64,000 nt of DNA from positions 186,001-250,000 of the forward strand of contig JAVBTX010000006.1 in NCBI GenBank assembly GCA_031555935.1, given 5' to 3'. The notes beneath the pieces are model-generated. The model saw nothing but the letters and a program-made list of their open reading frames with translations, did not search any database and had not been told where the DNA came from. Made by a program: the position numbers and the translations under genes. Shown here one piece after another: positions 1-8,751 of this stretch (position 1 is its first letter; each line of letters begins with the position of its first letter). The DNA comes from Roseburia_C sp031555935. GTDB lineage: Bacteria; Bacillota; Clostridia; Lachnospirales; Lachnospiraceae.

Positions 1-30
1 AGATAAAATAATATAAAATACAAAAGATAA

Positions 31-63
31 AAGAAGCTGCTTTATATAAAGCAGCTTCTTTTA
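31..63 (+). terminator. Rho-independent terminator of an upstream gene
   Basis: A perfect 30-nt palindrome (31-60) runs straight into a T-run. It would end transcription of a gene lying left of the window. The next gene starts 26 nt later with its own ribosome site. Confidence 0.75.
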
Positions 64-88
64 GATAAGATAAAAAAGAAAGAGGGAA

Positions 89-2422
89 ATGAGATTGTTA
101 CCAATAAAAGCAGCAAAAGGCAGAACGACCTCACGGCATTTTGGGGGGAATCAACGCAGATATCAAAAACGAAAAAGAAATAAATTTAACAAAAAAATTG
201 GCATGTCTGTGATTTTAATAATGATGCTGCTGGGATTGGTGGCGATATGTTGGAAAACGGATCAGGAAAGCGGCATATTTACATCTGCTTATGTAAATAT
301 TAATGAGATTCCTGATTTTATGCAGTTTACATACTATAGCAAGGAAGAGTGGCAGGAAAAGTTAGGAATAGGAACAGATGAACATCTGACGGAAGGTCAT
401 TTGACCTATGGACATCTGGCAGAATTGCTGGACTTATTGCAGCTGCAAGAATACGTAAAATATGAGGACAAAAAAGCAGCAACAGAGGTAGAACGTGATA
501 CATGGAATACAATTTATGAACAGATTGTAGAGCTGTTAGACATTGCGGAAAAAGTTCAGAAAAAATCCATTCTTTATATCGAGGGAGAAACTGAGGAAGC
601 GAAACTGACCATCATTACGGAGGATGGAACATATACATATCCTGCAGACCAATTAAATCTGGAACAGTATCAAAGCTATGATGTCTACTTGATGGATGAA
701 CAAATATTGGGATTTGCCAGAGAGAACCAGGAAGAGTCGGTAATTGCAAACGTGTATGTAACGGAACAAAAAGAGGAACTGAAATTTATCTTCCAGAATA
801 AACAACGAGAATTGCCGTTAGAGACAACAGAAGACCTGGTGCAAACAATTTGTGATATACATATAAAAAATGGTGCCATAATCAAAATTCAGAAAAAAGA
901 AGATTACATCCAGGGCAAGCTGTTGGCGATTCGAAAGAAAAAAATTGATATTGAAGGTTATGGTGCAATCGAACGAGTAAAAGACTTGCCAGTTTATCAA
1001 ACATATGGTGAAACAGAGCAAAAGTCACTGTCAGACATTGTCATTGGCAATATGAATCTGCACTACGTTGTTGCAGAAAAGAAAATTTGTGCTATTATAT
1101 TGACTGAGCCAGCAGAAATAAAGACAGTTCGAGTGTTACTATTAAATGAAAATAGTGGAATATGCCGGCCGGAAGTATATCTTTGTGCCGATGAGGCATA
1201 TCAAGTGAGTATTGGTGAAACAGTAGAAGACCGAGAGGCAGGCAGTATTGTTCGGGCATCTGATTATTTTACAGATGAAGAGGAGCAAAGCGTAAAAGCA
1301 GAAGTACCCGATGGCGGCAGTATGTATTTTTGTGATGAAAGTGGGGCGAAAATATCAAATCCATATGAGGGCAGCCTCGAGATTCGAAAATATGACGATG
1401 GCTATGCGGTCGTAAATGCAATTTCGTTGGAAAGTTATCTGTGTGGAGTTGTACCAAGCGAAATGCCGGCGACCTACGGTATCGAAGCATTAAAGGCACA
1501 GGCGGTATGTGCGCGGAGTTATGCCTATATTCAACTGATGAACGGTGACTATGCAGACTACGGTGCTCATATCGATGATAGTACCAATTATCAGGTCTAT
1601 AATAAGCAGGAACATCAGGAAACGACGACTCAGGCAGTCCACGAAACAGAGGGGCAGGTTATAACCAATCAAGACAAAACAGTAGAAGCCTACTATTATT
1701 CAACCTCCTTTGGACATTCAGGCAGTTATGAATCTTGGAATCTTGAGGACGATGGGACTCTTGATTATTTACAGGGAACCTGGCTCAAAGATAAAGCAAA
1801 AAAGCTGGATTTGTCAGACGAGACAGTATTTGCTGCATATATCAATGAGGCCGATGATGAGTGCTATGACAGTTTTGCTAAATATTTTCGTTGGAGGGCC
1901 AAATTAAATCTAACTGATAAGTCGGAGCAGATAAAAGAAAAGATAAATGCTCGTAAAAGTGCTCAGCCAAATAGTATCATCATCCATCACAAAGACAACG
2001 ATGATGCTGAAAACACATATGAATTGGGAATAATCAAATCCTTTGTCATACAGGAGCGAAATAGCTGTGGTGGTATCAAAAAACTGATTGTTAACTTTGA
2101 AAATGGAACGGTTGATATTGCCGATGAATACAGTATCCGAATCATAATTGGCACAACAATTACAACGGTGACATGGCAAGATGAGAGCGAAAGCACAGAT
2201 ATGACTGTACTGCCAAGCTCATATTTTACGATTAATTCAACCGAAAATGGGGAATATATCATCAGTGGCGGCGGTTATGGTCATGGAATTGGCATGAGCC
2301 AGAATGGCGCCAAGGGAATGGCTGATAAGGGATATGGCTATGAGGAAATCTTACAGAAATTTTATCCCGGTGTAATTGTAAAAAACATCTATCTAGATGA
2401 CAACGAAAAGGAGAAAGCGTAA
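89..2422 (+). CDS. SpoIID/LytB domain-containing membrane-anchored protein
   Basis: A 777-residue protein with a basic N-terminus and one membrane segment at about residues 39-56, so the bulk lies outside the membrane. Residues from about 435 carry the SpoIID/LytB hallmark (SLESYLCGVVPSEMP, then EALKAQAVCARSYA). The C-terminal block GGGYGHGIGMSQNGAKGMA is also typical. SpoIID proteins are lytic transglycosylases that remodel peptidoglycan during engulfment, but this one is about twice the length of SpoIID and has an extra region (about 60-400) that I do not recognise. It is therefore better called a SpoIID-domain protein than SpoIID itself. The stop overlaps the next start by one base (TAATG), so it is probably translated together with the YihY gene. 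Confidence 0.85.
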   Translation: MRLLPIKAAKGRTTSRHFGGNQRRYQKRKRNKFNKKIGMSVILIMMLLGLVAICWKTDQESGIFTSAYVNINEIPDFMQFTYYSKEEWQEKLGIGTDEHLTEGHLTYGHLAELLDLLQLQEYVKYEDKKAATEVERDTWNTIYEQIVELLDIAEKVQKKSILYIEGETEEAKLTIITEDGTYTYPADQLNLEQYQSYDVYLMDEQILGFARENQEESVIANVYVTEQKEELKFIFQNKQRELPLETTEDLVQTICDIHIKNGAIIKIQKKEDYIQGKLLAIRKKKIDIEGYGAIERVKDLPVYQTYGETEQKSLSDIVIGNMNLHYVVAEKKICAIILTEPAEIKTVRVLLLNENSGICRPEVYLCADEAYQVSIGETVEDREAGSIVRASDYFTDEEEQSVKAEVPDGGSMYFCDESGAKISNPYEGSLEIRKYDDGYAVVNAISLESYLCGVVPSEMPATYGIEALKAQAVCARSYAYIQLMNGDYADYGAHIDDSTNYQVYNKQEHQETTTQAVHETEGQVITNQDKTVEAYYYSTSFGHSGSYESWNLEDDGTLDYLQGTWLKDKAKKLDLSDETVFAAYINEADDECYDSFAKYFRWRAKLNLTDKSEQIKEKINARKSAQPNSIIIHHKDNDDAENTYELGIIKSFVIQERNSCGGIKKLIVNFENGTVDIADEYSIRIIIGTTITTVTWQDESESTDMTVLPSSYFTINSTENGEYIISGGGYGHGIGMSQNGAKGMADKGYGYEEILQKFYPGVIVKNIYLDDNEKEKA

Positions 2423-3288
2423 TGATTTGGAAAATAGCCGGAAACGTCAAATTCTTTATTGATAAATGTAAAAAAGATAATATCAATGCATTTGCTGCGC
2501 AATCGGCATTTTTTGTGATATTATCAGCAATTCCGTTGTTGATGGTGTTTAGTTCATTACTTAAATATACATCCGTGACAGAGAGTATCTTAATGACAAT
2601 TATCAATCGCATTATTCCGTCCTATATCTCGCCATTTTGCATTTCAATCATTCATGAAGTGTACAATAAATCGTTTGGAATCATCTCGGTTGCGGCAATT
2701 CTGGCAATCTGGTCAGCAGCAAAGGGAGTGCAGTATCTAACAAGCGGCTTAAATGCAATTTATAACATCGAAGAAACTAGAAATTGGTTTGTAATGCGAT
2801 TCTGGGCGATCATATATACGATTATATTTGTTGTCGCGATTGTCGTGATGCTGGTACTAATGGTTTTTGGCAATAGCTTGCAGGATATGATTGTGAAATA
2901 CATTCCGATTTTAGTGCGGATGACAGAGCTGGTTATCAGCCTGCGGGGACTAGTGACCTTAGGCTTGTTAATTATCTTTTTTATGGTAATATTCAAAGCA
3001 TTGCCAAATAGAAAAGCAACCTTTCGTTCTCAACTGCCAGGAGCAGTATTGTCTGCGGTAGCATGGCAGCTATTTTCCTTTGGGCTGTCAATCTATGTAT
3101 CGTATTTTAATGGTTTTTCCATGTATGGTAGTTTGACAACGATTGTCTTAATTATGCTGTGGTTGTATTTTTGCATTTACATTATGATGATATGTGCAGA
3201 AATCAATGATGTTTATGAGGAAAATATTGAAAAACGAATAGAACGGCGGAAGCAACGCAAACAACGCAAACAGAATAAAATTTCGTGA
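2422..3288 (+). CDS. YihY/virulence factor BrkB family membrane protein
   Basis: A 288-residue integral membrane protein with about six hydrophobic segments. It has the family features near the N-terminus (AAQSAFFVILSAIPLLMV) and the late NGFSMYGSLTTIVLIMLWLYFCIYIMMICAEIN block. The family was once called RNase BN; its transport or envelope role is unsettled. It starts inside the stop of the SpoIID-like gene, so the two form an operon. The C-terminus is a highly basic tail (RRKQRKQRKQNK) encoded by two identical 9-nt units (3253-3270), and a hairpin overlaps the stop codon. Confidence 0.9.
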   Translation: MIWKIAGNVKFFIDKCKKDNINAFAAQSAFFVILSAIPLLMVFSSLLKYTSVTESILMTIINRIIPSYISPFCISIIHEVYNKSFGIISVAAILAIWSAAKGVQYLTSGLNAIYNIEETRNWFVMRFWAIIYTIIFVVAIVVMLVLMVFGNSLQDMIVKYIPILVRMTELVISLRGLVTLGLLIIFFMVIFKALPNRKATFRSQLPGAVLSAVAWQLFSFGLSIYVSYFNGFSMYGSLTTIVLIMLWLYFCIYIMMICAEINDVYEENIEKRIERRKQRKQRKQNKIS

Positions 3289-3299
3289 ACGAAATTTTT
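3277..3299 (+). terminator. AT-rich hairpin across the YihY stop codon
   Basis: Nine-base arms (3277-3285 and 3290-3298) with a four-base loop that contains the TGA stop. The T-run is short and the stem AT-rich, so termination would be weak. It separates the SpoIID-YihY pair from the pheST promoter. Confidence 0.45.
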
Positions 3300-3315
3300 A
3301 GCTGATAAAAAAGGG

Positions 3316-3344
3316 TTGATGTTTCAAAAATGCTGTGGTATGAT
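3316..3344 (+). promoter_or_regulatory. sigma-A promoter of the pheST T-box transcript
   Basis: TTGATG (3316-3321), 17-nt spacer, TATGAT (3339-3344). It sits about 60 nt upstream of the T-box stem I, as expected for a leader transcript. Confidence 0.7.
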
Positions 3345-3399
3345 AGGTCTCAATTAGATGAAATGTTAAGAAAGTGTTAAGTAGATTCTTATACTTTTT

Positions 3400-3599
3400 A
3401 CAGAGAGAGGAAGTAGACGGCTGAGAGCTTCCTTAAGGTAAGATAGGAATTGAATTTCGCACCGGAGCAGCATTGGCGAACCAGAGTAGCTGATGACGGG
3501 TAGTGCACGTTACGCATATGAGAGTCTGAAATCATTTCAGGAATCAGGGTGGTATCGCGGAGTTTAGCTTCGTCCCTTTTTTGGGACGAAGCTTTTTTT
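3400..3599 (+). promoter_or_regulatory. T-box leader (probable tRNA-Phe sensor)
   Basis: A T-box riboswitch that senses uncharged tRNA and controls read-through into pheST. Stem I starts near the AGAGAGGAAGTAGA motif (3402-3418) with GCTGAGAG following. The T-box sequence AGGGTGGTATCGCGG lies at 3546-3560 and would form the antiterminator bulge. An 11-bp terminator stem (3566-3576 with 3583-3593) and a T-run (3594-3599) end the leader. A TTC codon (3456-3458) in the expected specifier region fits phenylalanine, but I assigned it by position and by the downstream genes, not by folding. Confidence 0.93.
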
Positions 3600-3621
3600 A
3601 ATTAAAAAAAGGAGAATCAAG

Positions 3622-4641
3622 ATGAAAGAAAAACTTCAGAAGATGAGAGAAGAAGCCATTCGCCAGATTGAAGAATCACAAGAATTAACCAAATTAAATG
3701 ATGTCAGAGTGGCATTCCTTGGTAAAAAGGGCGAATTAACCGCAATATTAAAGAGCATGAAAGATGTGCTGCCAGAAGAACGTCCGATGTTTGGACAGAT
3801 GGTAAATGATGCCAGAGAAGCCATCGAACAAAAAATCGAGGAAATCAAACAAAAATTAGAAGCTGCTGAACTAGAAGTGAAGTTAAAAGAAGAGGTTATT
3901 GATGTAACCCTGCCAGCAAAGAAAAACAAGATTGGACATCGTCATCCAAGTACGATTGCCTTAGAAGAAGTAGAACGTATTTTTACCGGCATGGGCTATG
4001 AAGTCGTGGAAGGACCGGAAGTGGAATATGACTACTATAACTTTGAGGCTTTAAATATTCCGGCAAATCATCCGGCCAAGGATGAGCAGGATACCTTTTT
4101 TATCAATGATAAAATTGTTCTGCGGACCCAGACCTCACCAGTACAGGTGCGCGTGATGGAACAGGGTAAGCTGCCAATTCGAATGATTGCACCGGGTAGA
4201 GTATTCCGTTCTGACGAAGTAGATGCGACTCATTCACCATCCTTCCATCAGGTGGAAGGAATGGTAATTGATAAAAATATTACCTTTGCCGATTTAAAAG
4301 GAACCTTACAAGAAGTTGCGGCACAATTATTTGGACCAGAAACAAAAGTGAAATTCCGTCCGCATCATTTCCAGTTCACCGAGCCAAGTGCAGAGGTGGA
4401 TGTATCTTGCTTCAAATGCGGTGGTAAGGGCTGCCGTTTCTGTAAGGGTGAGGGCTGGATAGAAATCTTAGGCTGTGGCATGATACATCCGCATGTCTTA
4501 GAGATGAGCGGCATCGACCCAGATGAATACACTGGATTTGCATTCGGTATGGGACTTGAGCGAATTGCCCTGCTAAAATACGAAATCGATGACTTGCGTT
4601 TACTATACGAAAATGACGATAGATTTTTAAGTCAGTTCTAG
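3622..4641 (+). CDS. pheS: Phenylalanine--tRNA ligase alpha subunit
   Basis: A 339-residue cytoplasmic class II synthetase subunit that, with PheT, charges tRNA-Phe. It has the N-terminal coiled coil (about 1-90) that binds tRNA. The class II core follows with HPASTIA-like GHRHPSTIALEEVERIF, the motif 2 region RVFRSDEVDATHSPSFHQVEG, and motif 3 GFAFGMGLERIALLKYEIDDLR. Length is normal for the family. It is preceded by AAAGGAG and a T-box leader, which should raise expression when phenylalanyl-tRNA is short. pheT follows 22 nt downstream. Confidence 0.98.
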   Translation: MKEKLQKMREEAIRQIEESQELTKLNDVRVAFLGKKGELTAILKSMKDVLPEERPMFGQMVNDAREAIEQKIEEIKQKLEAAELEVKLKEEVIDVTLPAKKNKIGHRHPSTIALEEVERIFTGMGYEVVEGPEVEYDYYNFEALNIPANHPAKDEQDTFFINDKIVLRTQTSPVQVRVMEQGKLPIRMIAPGRVFRSDEVDATHSPSFHQVEGMVIDKNITFADLKGTLQEVAAQLFGPETKVKFRPHHFQFTEPSAEVDVSCFKCGGKGCRFCKGEGWIEILGCGMIHPHVLEMSGIDPDEYTGFAFGMGLERIALLKYEIDDLRLLYENDDRFLSQF

Positions 4642-4663
4642 AAAAGAGAAAAGGAGAAAAACG

Positions 4664-7084
4664 ATGAATACTTCCTTAAAATGGATAAAAGATTTAGTAC
4701 CAGGGCTTGATGTCAGCAATCAGGAATATGCCGATGCAATGATTATGTCAGGTTCAAAGGTTGAAGTATATAAAAACTTAGATGCTGATTTGGAGAAAAT
4801 CATTATTGGTCAGATTCAAACAATTGAACCGCATCCAGATGCGGATAAATTAATTGTTTGTCAAGTCGAGATTGGCGGCGGCGAAACAACGCAGATAGTC
4901 ACGGGTGCACCAAATGTTAAAGTCGGTGACAAGGTACCAGTAGTCTTAGACGGCGGTCGTGTGGCAGGTGGCCATGACGGAAAAATGACCCCAGGCGGCA
5001 TCAAAATCAAAAAAGGTAAATTACGTGGAATTGAATCAAACGGCATGATGTGTTCGATTGAAGAATTAGGTTCCAATTGTGATATGTACCCGGAAGCACC
5101 AGAAATGGGCATCTATATTTTTAGTGACGATGCAGTGGTTGGTGAATCTGCAATTGCAGCACTTGGTTTAGATGATACCATTGTTGAATATGAAATCACC
5201 AATAACCGTGTGGATTGCTTTAGTATCTTAGGCATTGCCAGAGAAGTAGCAGCAACCTTTGATAAAAAATTTGTACCACCAGTCATCACAGAAACCGGCA
5301 ATAGCGAGAATGTCAATGACTATATCAAGGTGACGATAAAAGACACCGAGCTATGTCCGCGTTACACTGCACGGGTGGTCAAGAATATAAAACTAGCACC
5401 ATCACCAAAATGGATGCAGGACCGATTGCGGGCACAGGGTATTCGCCCAATCAACAATATCGTTGATATTACCAACTATGTCATGGAAGAGTATGGTCAG
5501 CCAATGCATGCTTACGATTGGGAAACCATAGCTGGTCGTGAAATTATTGTCCGCCGCGCTGAACAAGGTGAAAAATTCGTAACCTTAGATGGCCAGGAAC
5601 GACAGATGGATGAAGATATTCTGATGATTTGTGATGGTGAAAAAGCGGTTGGCTTAGCGGGCATCATGGGTGGTGAGAACTCCATGATAACCGATAATGT
5701 AACCACGATGCTATTTGAGGCAGCTTGCTTCAATGGCACAAACATCCGTATATCCAGCAAAAAAGTAGGACTTCGTACCGATGCATCATCAAAATTTGAA
5801 AAAGGCTTAGATCCAAATCTGGCTTTGATGGCAATGAACCGTGCCTGCCAGTTGGTCGAAGAATTAGGCGCTGGTGAAGTTGTTGGTGGCGCGATTGATG
5901 TATACGAAAAAGTAAAAGAAGGCAATCGGATTCCATTTGAACCGGAGAAATACAATAAATTATTAGGCACCGACATTGCCAAAGAGACAATGTTGTCCTA
6001 TTTTGCGAACATTGAATTGGGATATGATGAGGCGGCAAATGAAATATTGATTCCATCCTGGCGTCAGGATTTGGAGCGTGGCGCGGATTTGGCTGAGGAA
6101 GTGGCTCGTTTCTATGGTTACGATAAAATCGGCACAACCTTGCCTAGCGGAGAAGCAACAACTGGAACGTTAAGCTTCAAGCTGCGGATTGAGCAGGTGG
6201 CCAGAGACACAGCAGAATTCTGCGGCTTTTCTCAGGGCATGAGCTATTCATTTGAAAGCCCAAAGGTATTTGACAAGTTATTACTGCCAGCAGATTCACC
6301 AATTCGTGAAGCGGTTGTTATTTCAAATCCATTAGGCGAAGATTTCAGTATCATGCGAACCATTTCCTTAAATGGTATGCTGACATCACTGGCAACCAAC
6401 TATAATAGAAGAAACAAAGATGTTCGTTTGTATGAGCTTGGTAACATTTATCTGCCAAAGCAGGTACCGGTAACGGAGCTGCCAGAGGAGCGGATGCAAT
6501 TGACGCTGGGAATGTATGGCGAAGGTGACTTCTATACAATGAAGGGTGTGGTCGAAGAATTATTTACCAAGGTTGGTATGGATGAAAAAATGACTTGTGA
6601 CCCGAATTCCGAAAAGCCATTTTTGCATCCAGGCCGTCAGGCTAATATCATTTATAAGAATAAAGTGGTTGGCTATTTAGGTGAAGTTCATCCGGTGGTC
6701 GCTGGTAACTATAACATCAAGGACCGTGTCTATGTTGCTGTTATAGATATGCCATACATTGTGGAATGGGCAACCTTTGACCGCAAATACAACGGCATTG
6801 CCAAATTCCCAGCGGCAACCCGTGACATTAGTATGGTCGTACCAAAACATATTTTAGCCGGCGATATCGAAAAGATATTTGAGACAAAGGGCGGAAAAAT
6901 GTTAGAAAGCTATGCATTATTTGATATTTATGAAGGCAGTCAGATAAAAGCTGGTTACAAATCAATGGCATATTCCCTAAGTTTCCGCGCCAAAGACCGG
7001 AATCTGGAAGAGAATGACATTACCTCTGCGATGAGTAAAATTTTAAAAGCCTTAGAAGGAATGGGCATTGAGTTAAGAGCTTAA
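4664..7084 (+). CDS. pheT: Phenylalanine--tRNA ligase beta subunit
   Basis: An 806-residue partner of PheS in the alpha2-beta2 enzyme. The order is the EMAP/OB tRNA-binding domain (about 40-150), the B3/B4 editing region that removes Tyr-tRNA-Phe (about 205-400, with RPINNIVDITNYVM), B5 (about 410-480), the catalytic-like core, and a C-terminal ferredoxin-fold anticodon-binding domain (KFPAATRDISMVVP onward). Full length. It shares the T-box-controlled transcript with pheS, and a strong terminator lies 25 nt after the stop. Confidence 0.98.
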   Translation: MNTSLKWIKDLVPGLDVSNQEYADAMIMSGSKVEVYKNLDADLEKIIIGQIQTIEPHPDADKLIVCQVEIGGGETTQIVTGAPNVKVGDKVPVVLDGGRVAGGHDGKMTPGGIKIKKGKLRGIESNGMMCSIEELGSNCDMYPEAPEMGIYIFSDDAVVGESAIAALGLDDTIVEYEITNNRVDCFSILGIAREVAATFDKKFVPPVITETGNSENVNDYIKVTIKDTELCPRYTARVVKNIKLAPSPKWMQDRLRAQGIRPINNIVDITNYVMEEYGQPMHAYDWETIAGREIIVRRAEQGEKFVTLDGQERQMDEDILMICDGEKAVGLAGIMGGENSMITDNVTTMLFEAACFNGTNIRISSKKVGLRTDASSKFEKGLDPNLALMAMNRACQLVEELGAGEVVGGAIDVYEKVKEGNRIPFEPEKYNKLLGTDIAKETMLSYFANIELGYDEAANEILIPSWRQDLERGADLAEEVARFYGYDKIGTTLPSGEATTGTLSFKLRIEQVARDTAEFCGFSQGMSYSFESPKVFDKLLLPADSPIREAVVISNPLGEDFSIMRTISLNGMLTSLATNYNRRNKDVRLYELGNIYLPKQVPVTELPEERMQLTLGMYGEGDFYTMKGVVEELFTKVGMDEKMTCDPNSEKPFLHPGRQANIIYKNKVVGYLGEVHPVVAGNYNIKDRVYVAVIDMPYIVEWATFDRKYNGIAKFPAATRDISMVVPKHILAGDIEKIFETKGGKMLESYALFDIYEGSQIKAGYKSMAYSLSFRAKDRNLEENDITSAMSKILKALEGMGIELRA

Positions 7085-7109
7085 TTATAAAAATGGTATA
7101 AAATGACTG

Positions 7110-7158
7110 AAAAAAGGATAAAAACTGTGAAAAGAATGTGAAGTTTTATCCTTTTTTT
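7110..7158 (+). terminator. Terminator of the pheST operon
   Basis: Arms of about 16 bp (7110-7126 with 7142-7157, one bulged A) end in seven Ts. Confidence 0.85.
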
Positions 7159-7161
7159 GGC

Positions 7162-7190
7162 TTGCATCAAGAAAAAAATAAATGTATACT
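7162..7190 (+). promoter_or_regulatory. sigma-A promoter for the fibronectin-repeat gene
   Basis: TTGCAT (7162-7167), 17-nt spacer, TATACT (7185-7190), placed right after the pheST terminator and about 50 nt before the next start codon. Confidence 0.7.
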
Positions 7191-7245
7191 TATACATAGG
7201 GATTAAAAACAAGTATTTTTCAAGGAGAAAGGGAGAACAAATAAG

Positions 7246-8562
7246 ATGAGAAAATTCTTAAACACAAGTAAAATTGTAAATTTTGCGGCAGTATTGTTTT
7301 TGGCATTGGGACTTAGTTTTGCCATTCAGATGACAGCTAATGCTGCAATTAGCGCACCGTCTAATGTAAGGCAGACAGATGCAACTGATTCAAGAATCTA
7401 TTTGCAATGGGCGCCATCATCGGTAACGGCAGGAGAAAGTATTTACTATTATATTATCTATGGTACAGATTCAACGTTTACTAGTTATAATGGCTGGGAG
7501 AGAGTGTCGTCTTCTTATACATCTGATTATGTATATCAGAACTTGCAGGCTGGCAGTACATATTATGTGAAAGTTGGTGCATCAACATCTGGTAGCTATG
7601 GTTTAACTAAACCACCATTGGATACAGTGTGGTCACCGACAGTTCAGATGGTAACAACACCAGGACAGCTACAGTACACTTCAATTAAGCAGACAGCGGC
7701 AACAGAGACATCTATCAAACTTTCTTGGGCCGCTTTAGCTGGTGCAAATGGTTATGAAGTTGTTTATTATGTACAAGGAACGGATTCTAATACTGGAACA
7801 ACCAAATATACAACAACAAATAGTATCAATATAACTGGTTTAAAGAAAAATAAAGAATATAAGTTTGAAATTTATGGTTACAGAAATAATGGTACTGTGA
7901 AATATGCAGCGTACTCAGGTGGTTCATTATCTTATGTTCCAACTAGACCGACAAAAATAAAAGGTGTAGATTGTGATTTGTTTGATACATCGACAAGCAA
8001 AGGCGCTGCTACTTTTACATATGATAGAAATGCTGTCGCAGATGGCTACGAGTATCAAATTTGTGCATATAATAGCACCAAGGTTTTGGTAAAAGGCTCT
8101 ACGTCATCCTATTATTCAAGTGTTTCAGTTAAAAATAGTAAACTGAAAGCTCGCCAGTTCTATCGTATTCGAGTACGTGGTTATATCAATTTGAGTGGTA
8201 ACCAAAAATCATATGGAGCATGGTCTGATTATGAATATTTTGCACGTGCAGCCGGATCTGATGTTGGAATTAAAAATTCTGGCGGCAAAATAAAGGCAAG
8301 CTGGAACAAGGTTAAAGGGGCAACAAACTATACGGTATATTTTTCTACCAATGGAAATAAGTATTCAAAGCTAACAACAACAAAAAAGCTAAATTATACA
8401 ATTAATAAAAAAATATCATCAGACAATTATTATTATATTAGAATTGTTCCGAATTTTAAAAAAGGTAAAGTGAACTATCCAGGAACGATTAATAAATTAT
8501 ATAACTTCTATTCAGCAAAAGTGTACACAAGTTCTTATGGATGGTGGTATTACACCGATTAA
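7246..8562 (+). CDS. Secreted protein with fibronectin type III repeats
   Basis: A 438-residue protein with an N-terminal signal peptide ending near residue 34 (FAIQMTANAA). It is followed by about four fibronectin-III-like modules (about 36-138, 140-232, 235-333 and 335-430), each with the APSNV/W...Y.V.Y pattern and aromatic-rich strands. No catalytic domain, LPXTG sorting signal or C-terminal membrane anchor is visible, so it is probably released or held non-covalently at the wall. It has its own promoter and a strong GGAGAAAGGGAG ribosome site. No partner gene is adjacent: an insertion sequence begins about 50 nt after the stop. Confidence 0.8.
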   Translation: MRKFLNTSKIVNFAAVLFLALGLSFAIQMTANAAISAPSNVRQTDATDSRIYLQWAPSSVTAGESIYYYIIYGTDSTFTSYNGWERVSSSYTSDYVYQNLQAGSTYYVKVGASTSGSYGLTKPPLDTVWSPTVQMVTTPGQLQYTSIKQTAATETSIKLSWAALAGANGYEVVYYVQGTDSNTGTTKYTTTNSINITGLKKNKEYKFEIYGYRNNGTVKYAAYSGGSLSYVPTRPTKIKGVDCDLFDTSTSKGAATFTYDRNAVADGYEYQICAYNSTKVLVKGSTSSYYSSVSVKNSKLKARQFYRIRVRGYINLSGNQKSYGAWSDYEYFARAAGSDVGIKNSGGKIKASWNKVKGATNYTVYFSTNGNKYSKLTTTKKLNYTINKKISSDNYYYIRIVPNFKKGKVNYPGTINKLYNFYSAKVYTSSYGWWYYTD

Positions 8563-8614
8563 TAGTTTTCTGTAAAAGAGAAATATAAAAATAATATGAG
8601 TGGTTGTGTTAATG

Positions 8615-8638
8615 GGCTCTATGTCAAGTGTTGGGGTG
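8615..8638 (+). repeat. Left terminal inverted repeat of the ISL3 element
   Basis: Starts GGCTCTATGTCAAG and ends GTTGGGGTG. Matches the reverse complement of the right end at 19 of 24 positions. The ten bases TGTTGGGGTG at the inner side are identical in both. Confidence 0.8.
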
Positions 8639-8726
8639 CGATTCTTATGAATCGCGCTCCATTTGTGCATTTGAGGTTGATTTGATGTTTTGACAAAAAG
8701 ATATACTTTTTGCGCATGACAAATAG

Positions 8727-8744
8727 ACCCTCAAGTGCCAGTCT
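8727..8744 (+). repeat. Subterminal inverted repeat of the ISL3 element (left copy)
   Basis: ACCCTCAAGTGCCAGTCT matches the reverse complement of 9965-9982 at 17 of 18 positions, better than the terminal repeats. The two copies closely bracket the transposase gene. Confidence 0.75.
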
Positions 8745-8751
8745 TATGAAA

